From Bacillus benzoevorans (lineage in GTDB: Bacteria; Bacillota; Bacilli; Bacillales; Cytobacillaceae), in assembly GCF_014207535.1 (NCBI RefSeq), contig NZ_JACHGK010000003.1, positions 186,001-250,000 of the forward strand: a stretch of 64,000 nt of DNA, read 5' to 3'. The notes beneath the pieces were generated by a model, which saw only the letters and a list, made by a program, of their open reading frames with translations, was not told where the DNA came from and ran no database searches. This document shows positions 40,572 through 50,591 of the stretch, one piece after another. The translations under genes and the position numbers were made by a program. Numbering within the stretch: the first letter of the stretch is position 1; every line of letters starts with the position of its first letter.

Positions 40572-41487
40572 TCCTATGATTTGCGATTTAGAAACAGGTG
40601 TATGCGGACCAGCTGAAGAGGAAGAAATGGAGATGATTGATTTTAATTCAGCGAAGAAAGCAATCGATCTTTATTATGTGACCGACCCCATTTGTTCTCA
40701 TTGCTGGGCGATTGAACCCGTTCTACGCCGCTTTAAAGAGCAGTATGGCCACTACTTTCACTTTCATACCGTTATGGGTGGATTGCTCGAAAAATGGCAT
40801 GACGGCCCTATTGATCCCGCTAACGGCATTTATAAACCTGCTGACGTTGCTGGTCACTGGAGAGAAGTTGGTGAATACTCCCGCATGCCGATTGATGGGT
40901 CACTCATGATTGACAATCCCGTTCAATCGTCTTTTCCTCCATCCCGTGTATTTAAAGTGATTCAAAAACATCATAACCATGCAATGGCCTATGAATATTT
41001 ACGCCGTGCCAGAGAAGCTCTTTTCGCTTTTAATCGAAACATTTCGGAGCCATCCGTGATGATTGACATTGTGAATCAACTTGGTCTTGATGGAGAAGCC
41101 ATCGTCAAAGAAGCCGAACAACCAAGCGGACAGCAATTATTAAATGAAGATTTTAATTTGGCAAGAAAACTGGGTGTCAGGGGTTTTCCAACGGTCATTA
41201 TCATGAATGAAGAAAATAAAGGCGTCAAAGTGGTTGGCGGCCGCCCATTTGACTATTATGTTACCGGATTAAAGCAAGTGTTAAATGAGGAAGATCTGCA
41301 GCCAAAACCGCAGCCATCACTTTCCGTTCTGCTTGAACAAGAAAAACTGCTCTTTTCAAAAGAAATTGAAGTGATGTACGATCTTGATAAATCAGAAATA
41401 CAAACATTAATCGAAAAAGAATTAACACCAGGCAGTTATGAAATGAAGGAAATTCTTGGAGAAAGGTACTTTGAGAAGAGAAAATGA
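40558..41487 (+). CDS. YjbH/SpxH-like DsbA-family thiol protein
   Basis: A DsbA/FrnE-fold protein of 309 residues resembling the ClpXP adaptor SpxH (YjbH), which delivers Spx for degradation. The active-site tract is YYVTDPICSHCWAIEPVLRR; the cis-Pro loop is KLGVRGFPTVIIM. An N-terminal Cys-containing stretch (MICDLETGVCGPA) recalls the zinc-binding end of SpxH. ATG 40558 is used, with GAGGAA about 8 bases upstream. It is coupled to the HxlR gene. A separate housekeeping spxH may exist elsewhere. Confidence 0.75.
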   Translation: MMKNNPMICDLETGVCGPAEEEEMEMIDFNSAKKAIDLYYVTDPICSHCWAIEPVLRRFKEQYGHYFHFHTVMGGLLEKWHDGPIDPANGIYKPADVAGHWREVGEYSRMPIDGSLMIDNPVQSSFPPSRVFKVIQKHHNHAMAYEYLRRAREALFAFNRNISEPSVMIDIVNQLGLDGEAIVKEAEQPSGQQLLNEDFNLARKLGVRGFPTVIIMNEENKGVKVVGGRPFDYYVTGLKQVLNEEDLQPKPQPSLSVLLEQEKLLFSKEIEVMYDLDKSEIQTLIEKELTPGSYEMKEILGERYFEKRK

Positions 41488-41520
41488 TATGAGGAAGCTG
41501 CTTGGATCAAACAGGGATTA

Positions 41521-41552
41521 AATGACTCCGGTCTTGTGCCGGAGTCATTTCA
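41521..41552 (+). terminator. Terminator of the HxlR operon
   Basis: AATGACTCCGG and CCGGAGTCATT form an 11-bp perfect stem with a 7-base loop and a short T run. Confidence 0.75.
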
Positions 41553-41612
41553 TCTATTCTATCGTATCTGCCAAGAGGTAACCGCTAACAGCAAGAGGCG
41601 TAAAACGGTCTC

Positions 41613-42536
41613 TTAAATTCGAGGAACGATAATACTTTTGAAATCTTCCGCGATTTCGGTTTCGGGAATAATCTTCCGCGCTTCCAGCAGCAATTCCAGA
41701 GCTGCATCGCGGTCATAGCGGGAACTGATATGAGTCAGACAAAGCTTTTTCACTCCGGCCTCTTTCGCCGTTTGGGCTGCATGTTCTGTTGTCGAATGAA
41801 AATAATCATAGGCCATCGCGCTGTCATTAGCAGCAAAAGTTGCTTCATGTACAAGCAGATCCGCTTCCTGCGCCAATTCCAGGGCTGCTTCACATTTCCT
41901 CGTATCACCTAGGATCGCCACAATTCGCCCCAATTGACGCGGACCAAGAAAATGATGTGCCTCAAGCACGGTTCCATCTTCCAGTGTAACCGGAGTGCCT
42001 TCCTTAATTTGCCGATACTGCGGTCCGGGTTTAATCCCAAGTTCCTTTAGCCTGTCGACCAGCAATGTTCCAGGCCGATCTTTTTCCACAACGCGAAAGC
42101 CGAATGACTGAATTCCGTGCTCCAATTCACGGGCCTCTACGGTAAACTGCCCGTCCTCAAACAGAAGTTTCTCGGTTATCTCTTTAATTTCCAATGGATA
42201 TTTCAAATAGGTACCGCTCACCCGCAGGCTTGTCTCGATATACTCTTTAATTCCGGCAGGGCCGTATACCGTTAAAGCCGATTCACCGCCTTGGAATGAG
42301 CGGCTTGCGAGCAGCCCCGGCAGCCCGTAAATATGGTCTCCGTGCAAATGGGTGATAAAGATTTTTTCAATCCGCCCCGGTTTAATCGATGTATGTAAAA
42401 TTTGATGCTGCGTCGCTTCGCCGCAGTCAAACAGCCAAATGGCGCCCCGTTCTTCCAGCAGCTTTAAGGCAATCGCCGTTACATTTCTTCCTTTGGACGG
42501 AATGCCTGCTCCTGTTCCTAAAAAAAATACCTCCAT
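41613..42536 (-). CDS. rnz: Ribonuclease Z
   Basis: The endonuclease that removes 3' trailers from CCA-less tRNA precursors. The metallo-beta-lactamase core includes FITHLHGDHIYGLPGLL (zinc site), ILGDTRKC, DLLVHEATF and the C-terminal LTHISSRY. The flexible arm that grips tRNA is present (PGPQYRQIKEGTPV). ATG 42536 is chosen, with AAAGGAG upstream. It is divergent from zwf, as in B. subtilis (yqjK-zwf). Confidence 0.96.
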   Translation of the reverse strand: MEVFFLGTGAGIPSKGRNVTAIALKLLEERGAIWLFDCGEATQHQILHTSIKPGRIEKIFITHLHGDHIYGLPGLLASRSFQGGESALTVYGPAGIKEYIETSLRVSGTYLKYPLEIKEITEKLLFEDGQFTVEARELEHGIQSFGFRVVEKDRPGTLLVDRLKELGIKPGPQYRQIKEGTPVTLEDGTVLEAHHFLGPRQLGRIVAILGDTRKCEAALELAQEADLLVHEATFAANDSAMAYDYFHSTTEHAAQTAKEAGVKKLCLTHISSRYDRDAALELLLEARKIIPETEIAEDFKSIIVPRI

Positions 42537-42792
42537 AAATCTTCTCCTTTCAAGCAAAACACATTAAGCTAATTATAGCGAACATTGACATGAGAAGAAA
42601 AGGAACTTTTAAAATGACAGGATAGTTCTGTTATATTTGACAAAAATAAAAAAGTGAAGTGATGAAACTGTTATCCATGGGGCGTGACAAACAAAATATT
42701 TGCGCAAACAGCGTAAAAGGGCTAAAATTCAATTCTCACCAGAATGTCATTTTTACGATAAATTTATTCCTGCAAAGTGAGGTACATATATT

Positions 42793-44298
42793 GTGAAACA
42801 CACTGAAAAGCCTAAAGTACTGATCATGATTTTTGGTGCAACCGGAGATTTAGCGAACAGAAAACTCTTCCCCTCTCTTTATCAGCTATATGAAAAAAAT
42901 CAGCTATCTGAGCATTTTGTTGTGATCGGGGTGGCAAGACGAGCATTAACGAACGAACAGTTTCAGGAAAAGGTGAAAAAATCCATCGGGAATGCCAACG
43001 GTAAGAACAGCAAATTAGATGAATTTACTTCTCATTTTTATTATCATTCCCATGATGTGTCCGATTCGAATTCATATATGGTATTAAATGATTTAGCAAA
43101 TGGATTCGACCAGCAATACGGTACAGAAGGAAACCGCCTGTTTTACCTGGCGATGGCCCCTGAATTTTTCGGCACCATTGCCGTCCACTTAAAACAAGAC
43201 GGTCTTACGGATGTAAAGGGTTTTAAACGGCTCATCATTGAAAAACCATTCGGACGCGATTTGGATTCTGCAAAGGAGTTAAATCAGCAAATTCGGACGG
43301 CTTTTGATGAGGAGGATATTTACCGGATTGACCATTATCTTGGCAAGGAAATGGTGCAAAATATTGAAGTTATCCGTTTTGCCAATGCGATTTTTGAACC
43401 GCTTTGGAATAACCGTTATATCTCGAATATTCAAATCACTTCCAGCGAAGTGCTTGGCGTCGAGGAACGCGGACGTTATTACGAAACAAGCGGAGCCTTG
43501 CGTGATATGGTGCAAAATCACATTCTCCAGATTGTGGCATTATTAGCGATGGAACCGCCGATCAAGCTGGAACCGCGGGAAATTCGTTCCGAGAAGGTCA
43601 AGGTGCTGCGTGCCTTGCGGCCGATTCAGGGAAACAAGGTACATAAATATTTTATCCGCGGGCAGTATGGTGCCGGAAAGATCAATGGAGAAGCAATTCC
43701 GGCTTATCGCAATGAGCCAATGGTGGATCCAAATTCTAATACGGAAACATTCGTAGCAGGCAGGCTGTTAATTGATAATTTCCGCTGGGCTGGCGTTCCT
43801 TTCTATATCCGGACGGGTAAAAGAATGCGGACGAAATCAACGAAAATTGTCATCCAGTTTAAAGATATCCCGATGAATTTGTACTATAACGCGGAGCAGC
43901 AGTTAAATCCGAATTTGCTCGTTATTCATGTTCAGCCTGAAGAAGGAATTACGCTGCATTTAAATGCGAAAAAAACCGGGCAAGGTATAAATGCTACTCC
44001 GGTAAAACTCAGCTATGCTAATAGCGGGATCAACGGCTACAATACACCGGAGTCCTATGAACGATTGCTCTATGACTGCATGCACGGTGATGCCACGAAT
44101 TTTACTCATTGGGATGAAGTGGCATTATCATGGAATTTTGTCGATAATATTTCTCATGTATGGGAGAGCTCGATTGCTCATTTCCCTAACTATGAGTCAG
44201 GCACGGTAGGACCAAAGGAAAGCGATATTCTTCTCGCCAAGGACGGGTATTACTGGTGGCCGATTTCAGAGCTTGAAGTGGAATCAAACTGTAATTAA
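42793..44298 (+). CDS. zwf: Glucose-6-phosphate 1-dehydrogenase
   Basis: First enzyme of the oxidative pentose phosphate pathway, making NADPH. The nucleotide motif is MIFGATGDLANRKLFPSLY; the substrate site is RIDHYLGKEMVQN with IEKPFGRD before it; VPFYIRTGKRM is a further signature. The start is GTG 42793 with GTGAGGT upstream. Length 501. It converges with gndA. Confidence 0.97.
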   Translation: MKHTEKPKVLIMIFGATGDLANRKLFPSLYQLYEKNQLSEHFVVIGVARRALTNEQFQEKVKKSIGNANGKNSKLDEFTSHFYYHSHDVSDSNSYMVLNDLANGFDQQYGTEGNRLFYLAMAPEFFGTIAVHLKQDGLTDVKGFKRLIIEKPFGRDLDSAKELNQQIRTAFDEEDIYRIDHYLGKEMVQNIEVIRFANAIFEPLWNNRYISNIQITSSEVLGVEERGRYYETSGALRDMVQNHILQIVALLAMEPPIKLEPREIRSEKVKVLRALRPIQGNKVHKYFIRGQYGAGKINGEAIPAYRNEPMVDPNSNTETFVAGRLLIDNFRWAGVPFYIRTGKRMRTKSTKIVIQFKDIPMNLYYNAEQQLNPNLLVIHVQPEEGITLHLNAKKTGQGINATPVKLSYANSGINGYNTPESYERLLYDCMHGDATNFTHWDEVALSWNFVDNISHVWESSIAHFPNYESGTVGPKESDILLAKDGYYWWPISELEVESNCN

Positions 44299-44350
44299 AC
44301 AGCGGGGCGGGTCTCGCCTCTTCCAGAAGCAATGCCCAATTGCTTACAGC

Positions 44351-44380
44351 AAAAAACCTCTGAAATATTCAGAGGTTTTT
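44351..44380. terminator. Convergent terminator between zwf and gndA
   Basis: AAAAACCTCTGAA and TTCAGAGGTTTTT are perfect 13-base arms on a 3-base loop, usable on both strands. Confidence 0.9.
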
Positions 44381-44419
44381 AAATTTGGAAATATGTAATC
44401 TATTAGTTGAGCCTTAAAT

Positions 44420-45829
44420 TTAATCAAGCCAGTTGGTATGAAAAATCCCTTCGCGGTCTGTGCGCTGGTACGTATGGGCACCGAAATAATCGCGCTGTGC
44501 CTGAAGCAGATTAGCCGGAAGTACCGCCGTCCGGTAGCTGTCATAATAGGCTAGTGCCGCGGAAAAGCATGGTACTGGAATTCCGGTCTGCACACTATGA
44601 GCGACAATTTCACGCAATGAAGTCTGATAGTTCTCCACAATCTCTTTAAAATATGAATCGAGGAGGAGATTTTTCAAGCTTGAATCGCGGTTATATGCAT
44701 CCTTGATCCGCTGTAAAAATTGCGCCCGGATAATGCAGCCGCCGCGGAAAATCATCGCAATATCACCATATTGCAGATTCCAGTCATATTCCTCCGAAGC
44801 AGCCCTCATTTGCGCAAACCCTTGGGCATAAGAACAAATTTTACTCATGTACAGTGCTTTGCGCACAGATTCAATAAACGCATTTCGGTCGCCGGTGAAT
44901 ACAGGTGTTTGCGGTCCGTTTAACACCTTGCTTGCTGCAACCCGCTCCTCCTTCATAGCCGAAATAAAGCGGGCAAATACCGATTCCGTAATAATCGGCA
45001 GCGGAATACCAAGATCAAGAGCATTCTGACTCGTCCATTTACCGGTACCCTTTTGTCCGGCCGTATCAAGAATCATATCGACTAGCGCCTGACCGGTCTC
45101 AGTATCTTTTTTCGTAAAAATATCCGCTGTTATTTCAATAAGATAGCTGTCGAGCTCCCCTTTATTCCACTCGGAGAAGACCTCATGAAGCTCATCGGTA
45201 CTCAAGCCCAATACATGTTTTAATATGTAATAAGCTTCACAGATTAGCTGCATATCACCGTATTCAATGCCATTGTGGACCATCTTGACGTAGTGTCCGG
45301 CGCCATCTGGTCCGATATAGGTTGTACACGGATCTCCCCCAACTTTAGCAGAAATGTCTTTAAAAATCGGTGCCACTAAATCATATGCCTCTTTTTGTCC
45401 TCCCGGCATGATAGAAGGTCCTTTTAAGGCCCCCTCTTCTCCACCCGAAACCCCGGTACCAATAAAATGAATCCCCAGCTCACTTAATCGTTTATTGCGG
45501 GCTTGAGTATCAACAAAGTAGGCATTTCCTCCGTCAATAAGGATGTCTCCTTTTTCCAAAAGGGGAATTAATTGTTCAATCGTTGCATCAGTCGGCGCCC
45601 CCGCTTTAACCATCAGCATGATTTTTCGCGGGCTTTCCAAGGATTGAATAAATTCTTCGATTGAATAGGTACCGGTAATATTCCGCCCTTTTGTCTCTGC
45701 GAGAATTTCATCGGTTTTCTCCCGTGAACGATTATAAACAGAAACGGAATAGCCTCTTGATTCAATATTCATCGCCAGGTTTTTTCCCATGACTGCTAAG
45801 CCGATTACACCAAATTGTTGTTTTGTCAT
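44420..45829 (-). CDS. gndA: 6-phosphogluconate dehydrogenase (NADP+-dependent, decarboxylating)
   Basis: Converts 6-phosphogluconate to ribulose-5-phosphate, CO2 and NADPH. The cofactor motif is FGVIGLAVMGKNLAMNIES; active-site tracts are GTGVSGGEEGALKGPSIMPG and MVHNGIEYGDMQLI with the catalytic Lys/His/Asn; the C-terminal tail is AHTYQRTDREGIFHTNW. Length 469. It faces zwf, so the two pathway genes lie tail to tail. Confidence 0.97.
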   Translation of the reverse strand: MTKQQFGVIGLAVMGKNLAMNIESRGYSVSVYNRSREKTDEILAETKGRNITGTYSIEEFIQSLESPRKIMLMVKAGAPTDATIEQLIPLLEKGDILIDGGNAYFVDTQARNKRLSELGIHFIGTGVSGGEEGALKGPSIMPGGQKEAYDLVAPIFKDISAKVGGDPCTTYIGPDGAGHYVKMVHNGIEYGDMQLICEAYYILKHVLGLSTDELHEVFSEWNKGELDSYLIEITADIFTKKDTETGQALVDMILDTAGQKGTGKWTSQNALDLGIPLPIITESVFARFISAMKEERVAASKVLNGPQTPVFTGDRNAFIESVRKALYMSKICSYAQGFAQMRAASEEYDWNLQYGDIAMIFRGGCIIRAQFLQRIKDAYNRDSSLKNLLLDSYFKEIVENYQTSLREIVAHSVQTGIPVPCFSAALAYYDSYRTAVLPANLLQAQRDYFGAHTYQRTDREGIFHTNWLD

Positions 45830-45966
45830 TATCTTAACATCCCTTCTAACCTATGTATCTTGAGGAAATGAACAGTCCTCTATCAAGAAAACACTGTCCT
45901 TCCCCATTATCTGTGATAGTTCTCTCTATAGTTTGACAATAATCAGAGGGAATTAATCTTTCGGAC

Positions 45967-47235
45967 TTACTCTTTTTTAAAAAAGTCGAGGAAATCTTTG
46001 CTAAAGCTCGTTTCAGAAACGCTATTATGCTCGTTCTGCGGCGGTTGGGCAAGATCGGCAGCAGGCTCAATAATCGTTTCCCCGTATTTTCTTCGTAATT
46101 GCTCGAGCGTTTCCATTAACGGTTCCTTTGCGGCATCCTTTTCATAGGAAAATAAATCAAGCTGTTTCACCGCTTGCTTTTTCTCTACAAGATCTGATGC
46201 GGTCACACCTAGCAGCCGAATGGAATCTCCGTTCCAGTTTTTCAAAAAAAGGTCTTTACTTTCTGTAAAAATTTCTTCCTTGGAACTGATATTATATGGC
46301 AGCTTTTTACTTCTGGTAATCGTATGGCGGTCTTTATAGCGAATAGTCACCCCGATTATAGCAGCAAAGACCTTTTTCCGCTTCATCCTTAAATAGACTT
46401 TTTCCGCTAAATGCTCCAGAATGACGAGAAGTTCATGCTGGTTGGAAATATCCCGCGGCAGCGTGGTGGAGTTGCCGATGCTCTTAAACTCGGCTGCAGC
46501 TTCCGGGTCGACCGGGCGGTTATCGATACCGTTGGCACGTTCCTTCAGGCGCAGCCCGTTAATTCCAAGCAGTGCTTTTAACTGAATTTCATTGGCTTTA
46601 GCTAAATCACCAATTGTCATGATGCCAATATTATTTAGCTTTTCCGCTGTTTTTCTGCCGACTCCATGCATTTCAATGACCTTAAGGGGCCAGAGGAACT
46701 TTGGCACATCCCGTTTTCGCAGGACGGTAATGCCAAGCGGTTTTTTCATATCGGAAGCGGTTTTGGCTAGAAAACGGTTCGGCGCGATGCCAATGCTGCA
46801 TGGCAAATCAAGTTCACGCATGAGCTGCTTTTGAATTTGTTCAGCAATTTCGAGCGGGGAACCGAGTTCATAGCTATCGGTAATATCGACATATCCTTCA
46901 TCAATCGACACGGGCTCAACCAACTCTGAATACTGCTGCAGAATTTCAAACATGCCCTTTGAGGCTGTCCGGTAGCGCTCGAAATTTGGCCTTTTGACAA
47001 TCAGATTTGGGCACAGTTTCTTTGCCTCCCAAACCGGCATCGTTGTTTTTACTCCGAATTTCCTCGCTTCATAGCTGCAGGTAACGACGACACCCCTTCG
47101 CTCCTCTGGATTACCGGCAATCGCGAGCGCCTTTCCCTTTAACGAAGGATCATAGGCCATTTCAACTGAAGCATAAAAGCTGTTCATATCGACATGCAGA
47201 ATGACCCGTCCCTTTTTCGGATACATTTCCTTCAT
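45967..47235 (-). CDS. dinB: DNA polymerase IV (DinB, PolY1)
   Basis: A Y-family translesion polymerase of 422 residues. Catalytic tracts are ILHVDMNSFYASVEMA and PVSIDEGYVDIT; the HhH region is MHGVGRKTAEKLNNIGIMTI. A QLDLFSYE clamp-binding motif is near residue 360, and the end SFSKDFLDFFKKE may be a second contact. ATG 47235 (MKEMYPKKGRVILHVDMN) is preferred to the longer frame. It corresponds to B. subtilis yqjH and is distinct from the SOS-type polymerase at 21289. Confidence 0.94.
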   Translation of the reverse strand: MKEMYPKKGRVILHVDMNSFYASVEMAYDPSLKGKALAIAGNPEERRGVVVTCSYEARKFGVKTTMPVWEAKKLCPNLIVKRPNFERYRTASKGMFEILQQYSELVEPVSIDEGYVDITDSYELGSPLEIAEQIQKQLMRELDLPCSIGIAPNRFLAKTASDMKKPLGITVLRKRDVPKFLWPLKVIEMHGVGRKTAEKLNNIGIMTIGDLAKANEIQLKALLGINGLRLKERANGIDNRPVDPEAAAEFKSIGNSTTLPRDISNQHELLVILEHLAEKVYLRMKRKKVFAAIIGVTIRYKDRHTITRSKKLPYNISSKEEIFTESKDLFLKNWNGDSIRLLGVTASDLVEKKQAVKQLDLFSYEKDAAKEPLMETLEQLRRKYGETIIEPAADLAQPPQNEHNSVSETSFSKDFLDFFKKE

Positions 47236-47365
47236 GTTGTTTGCACTTCCTATTTCTAGTACAAGCCGTTTAAAAAATCGGGTCTTCAGGTTTGATGAAG
47301 GACATTTTCCGGTGGCCTTGACTCGATTTTGTCCTTCACAATCCAATTAAAGGGAAATTACCCCT

Positions 47366-48484
47366 TTATTCCCCTGCCACCTCTTTGATAATCTCTACGA
47401 CCATTTCGGAGAGTTTATATAATTCCTCCACAGGGATCTTTTCATTTGTTGTATGAATGTCCTCATAGCCGACAGCTAGGTTTACTGTTGGAATGCCTAA
47501 ACCGGCAATGACATTGGCGTCACTTCCTCCGCCGCTTTGCTGGAGTTCTGACGGGCGGCCGATTTTCGCGGCTGCTTTCTTTGCCACCTCGACAACATGA
47601 TCACCGTCAGCGAATTTAAAGCCGGGATACATCACTTCTACTTCGACATCGGCATGGCCGCCCATTTCACTCGCCACGCCTTCAAAGGCATCCTTCATTT
47701 TCCGCACCTGGGCCTTCATTTTTTCCGGAATTAAAGAGCGGGCTTCAGCGAGAATATCAACCCTGTCACAAACGATATTTGTCTGCTGACCTCCCTCAAA
47801 GCGTCCGATATTAGCTGTAGTTTCTTTATCGATGCGGCCTAAGGGCATGCGCGAAATGGCTTTGGCGGCAATCGTTATCGCGGAAACGCCTTTTTCTGGC
47901 GCTACACCGGCATGGGCCGTTTTTCCGTGAATAATTGCTTTGACTTTCGCCTGCGTCGGCGCAGCCACAACAATGTTTCCTACTTTCCCATCGCTGTCGA
48001 GAGCATAGCCGAATTTCGCTTTAACTAAATTGCGGTCAAGTGCTTTAGAACCATTTAAACCTGATTCTTCGCCGACCGTGATAATAAATTGAATCTCACC
48101 ATGTGCAATCTTTTCTTCCTGCAGCACGCGGACGGTCTCAAGCATTACGGCAAGTCCTGCTTTATCGTCCGCTCCAAGGATCGTTGTTCCATCGGTTACC
48201 ACATAGCCGTCTTTAATCGATGGCTTTACTCCTTTTCCCGGTACAACTGTATCCATATGGGAGGTAAAATATATCGGATCCACTCCTCCCTTTGTTGCTG
48301 CCAGTGTGCAAATCAGATTACCCGCACCATGTCCGGTTACGGCTGTTGTATCGTCTTCATATACTTCTACACCCAGGGCGGTGAATTTTCCCTTTAATGC
48401 CTTCGCAATTTCCGCCTCATATTTGGTTTCGGAATCGATTTGAACAAGCTCTAAAAATTCATTTAATAATCGTTCTTGATTCAT
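47366..48484 (-). CDS. yqjE: M20-family peptidase (YqjE, tripeptidase-T-like)
   Basis: A zinc-dependent aminopeptidase-type hydrolase of 372 residues. Metal and catalytic tracts are YFTSHMDTVVPG, ILGADDKAGLAVMLE, ITVGEESGLNGSKAL and YALDSDGKVG; the dimerisation/lid domain includes HAGVAPEKGVSAI. Family members cleave di- or tripeptides; the exact substrate is unknown. The gene lies downstream of yqjD, as in B. subtilis. Confidence 0.88.
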   Translation of the reverse strand: MNQERLLNEFLELVQIDSETKYEAEIAKALKGKFTALGVEVYEDDTTAVTGHGAGNLICTLAATKGGVDPIYFTSHMDTVVPGKGVKPSIKDGYVVTDGTTILGADDKAGLAVMLETVRVLQEEKIAHGEIQFIITVGEESGLNGSKALDRNLVKAKFGYALDSDGKVGNIVVAAPTQAKVKAIIHGKTAHAGVAPEKGVSAITIAAKAISRMPLGRIDKETTANIGRFEGGQQTNIVCDRVDILAEARSLIPEKMKAQVRKMKDAFEGVASEMGGHADVEVEVMYPGFKFADGDHVVEVAKKAAAKIGRPSELQQSGGGSDANVIAGLGIPTVNLAVGYEDIHTTNEKIPVEELYKLSEMVVEIIKEVAGE

Positions 48485-48576
48485 AATATGATCAGACCTC
48501 CTTGTGCTTCATTTTTTCTAGTATACATCTACCACAATTTAGCATCAAATATTTTAAGCCGTTCCAGTTTTGAACA

Positions 48577-48607
48577 GAAAAAGCAGCCGGCACATACCGG
48601 CTGCTTT
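48577..48607 (-). terminator. yqjD operon terminator
   Basis: AAGCAGCCGG and CCGGCTGCTT form a 10-bp perfect stem with a 6-base loop, then TTTCTG-type sequence on the minus strand. Confidence 0.8.
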
Positions 48608-48625
48608 CTGCTGTCCTCTTCAAGA

Positions 48626-50176
48626 TTATAAAGGAATATTACTATGTTTTTTATATGGTCGTGATTCTTTCTTCGTCCGAAGCATTTCAAGCGCTTGAAC
48701 AATTTTAATTCTTGTTTCGCGCGGGTCGATAACATCGTCCACCATTCCTTTTGATGCGGCCACATAAGGGTTGGAGAATTTTTGTTTATATTCTTCGATT
48801 TTTTGCGCCCGTGTTTCTTCAGGGTTTGGACTATTATTAATTTCCTTTGCAAAAATGATGTTCGCAGCTCCTTGCGAACCCATGACAGCGATTTCGGCAT
48901 TTGGCCAAGCAAATACAAGGTCAGCACCAATCGACTTACTATTTAATGCCACATAAGCACCGCCATAGGCTTTTCGTAAAATAACCGTTAATTTAGGCAC
49001 TGTTGCTTCAGAATAGGCAAATAAAATTTTCGCACCATGGCGGATGATTCCACCATGTTCCTGTTTAACCCCTGGAAAGAAACCGGATACATCTTCAAAT
49101 GTAATAAGCGGAATATTAAACGCATCACAGAAACGAATAAATCTGGAAGCTTTATCAGATGAGTCAATGTCTAATCCGCCGGCCATAAATTTCGGCTGGT
49201 TGCACACAAGTCCCACTACTTCTCCTTTAATGCGTGCTAAACCAATGACGATGTTTTTCGCAAAGTCAGGCTGCACTTCCATGAAGGAGTCCGTATCAAC
49301 TACCTGGTCAATGACTTTCCGCACATCATATGGACGGACTGTATCAAATGGAATCACTTCGGTTAAATCCGGACGGTAATCATCATCATCCGCCGCCTCC
49401 AGCATTGGCGGTTTTTCTTCGTTATTTTGCGGCAGATAGCTTAATAGTTTACGAACCTGTTCGATAACCTCTGCTTCTGTTTTAGCCCGGAAATGAGCGT
49501 TACCGCTGATGGAGTTATGCACCTTTGCACCGCCAAGATCTTCAGAAGAAATCTTTTCCCCGGTAACGGTTTCAATAACCTTTGGACCTGTAATAAACAT
49601 TTGGCTTGTTTTTTCTACCATGAAGACAAAGTCTGTAATCGCAGGAGAGTACACGGCACCGCCGGCACAAGGTCCCATAATAACAGAGATTTGCGGAATC
49701 ACACCGGAATAAATCGAGTTGCGGTAGAAAATGTGTCCGTATCCGTCCAGCGATACGACACCTTCCTGGATTCTCGCGCCGCCGGAATCATTCAGGCCGA
49801 TAAAAGGAGCACCGTTATTTGCCGCAAGATCCATTACCTTGGCAATTTTCTTCGCGTGCATCTCGCCAAGGGCTCCGCCAAATACGGTAAAGTCTTGAGC
49901 AAACAAGTAAATTGGGCGGCCATTCACTTTACCAAATCCCGTGACAACCCCATCACCGGGACTCTTATCTTTATCTAAACCAAAATCGACACAGTTATGT
50001 TCAATGAAGGCATTAATCTCAACAAATGTTCCCGGATCACAAAGCAAATCGATCCGCTCTCTTGCTGTTAATTTCCCCTTACTATGCTGCTTCTCAATCT
50101 TATCGTCCCCTCCGCCTAGCTCGATGGCAGACTTTCTGTCATATAAATCATGTATAGTATCATAGATGTCCATCAT
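48626..50176 (-). CDS. yqjD: Acyl-CoA carboxyltransferase YqjD (propionyl-/methylmalonyl-CoA type)
   Basis: A biotin-dependent carboxyltransferase of about 516 residues acting on a short-chain acyl-CoA. The two crotonase-like halves are visible: the first has LNDSGGARIQEGVVSLDGYG and IMGPCAGGAVYSPAITDFVF; the second has FEDVSGFFPGVKQEHGG and RKAYGGAYVALNSKSIGADL. The paired mce gene suggests a methylmalonyl-CoA/propionyl-CoA route. No biotin carboxylase or carrier gene is adjacent in the window. Start ATG 50176 is one base after the mce stop. Confidence 0.9.
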   Translation of the reverse strand: MMDIYDTIHDLYDRKSAIELGGGDDKIEKQHSKGKLTARERIDLLCDPGTFVEINAFIEHNCVDFGLDKDKSPGDGVVTGFGKVNGRPIYLFAQDFTVFGGALGEMHAKKIAKVMDLAANNGAPFIGLNDSGGARIQEGVVSLDGYGHIFYRNSIYSGVIPQISVIMGPCAGGAVYSPAITDFVFMVEKTSQMFITGPKVIETVTGEKISSEDLGGAKVHNSISGNAHFRAKTEAEVIEQVRKLLSYLPQNNEEKPPMLEAADDDDYRPDLTEVIPFDTVRPYDVRKVIDQVVDTDSFMEVQPDFAKNIVIGLARIKGEVVGLVCNQPKFMAGGLDIDSSDKASRFIRFCDAFNIPLITFEDVSGFFPGVKQEHGGIIRHGAKILFAYSEATVPKLTVILRKAYGGAYVALNSKSIGADLVFAWPNAEIAVMGSQGAANIIFAKEINNSPNPEETRAQKIEEYKQKFSNPYVAASKGMVDDVIDPRETRIKIVQALEMLRTKKESRPYKKHSNIPL

Positions 50177-50177
50177 T

Positions 50178-50591
50178 TCAGTGGCCCATTCCTTTCTTTT
50201 CACATAATTCAACTAAAACACTGCCGGTAGATTTGGGATGCATAAATGCGACGTGTGAGCCGCCGGCCCCTAATCTTGGCTGTTCATCAATCATTTTGAT
50301 ACCATTCTCTTTCATATCTTGAATTCTTTCTTCAATAGAAGTGACTCCAAGAGCAATATGATGAATGCCTTGACCGCGTTTTTCGATAAATTTCGCAATC
50401 GCGCCGTCATTCCCCATCGGCTCAAGCAGCTCAATATGTGTGTTGCCCGTGTCGATAAATGCCACCTTTACCTTCTGACTTTCCACAGTCTCGATTCCCA
50501 GAAGTTTCAGCTTCAGTACGTCCGTATAAAACGGCAGAGACTCCTCCAGAGATTTGACAGCGATTCCAATATGGTCCACCCTGTTAATCAT
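50178..50591 (-). CDS. mce: Methylmalonyl-CoA epimerase
   Basis: A VOC-fold metalloenzyme of 137 residues that interconverts (R)- and (S)-methylmalonyl-CoA. It starts VDHIGIAVKSLEESLPFYTD; metal ligands are the His of DHIG, the His and Glu-bearing tracts IELLEPMG and GIHHIALGV, and LVELCEKK at the end. It is immediately upstream of the carboxyltransferase (yqjC-yqjD in B. subtilis). Confidence 0.92.
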   Translation of the reverse strand: MINRVDHIGIAVKSLEESLPFYTDVLKLKLLGIETVESQKVKVAFIDTGNTHIELLEPMGNDGAIAKFIEKRGQGIHHIALGVTSIEERIQDMKENGIKMIDEQPRLGAGGSHVAFMHPKSTGSVLVELCEKKGMGH

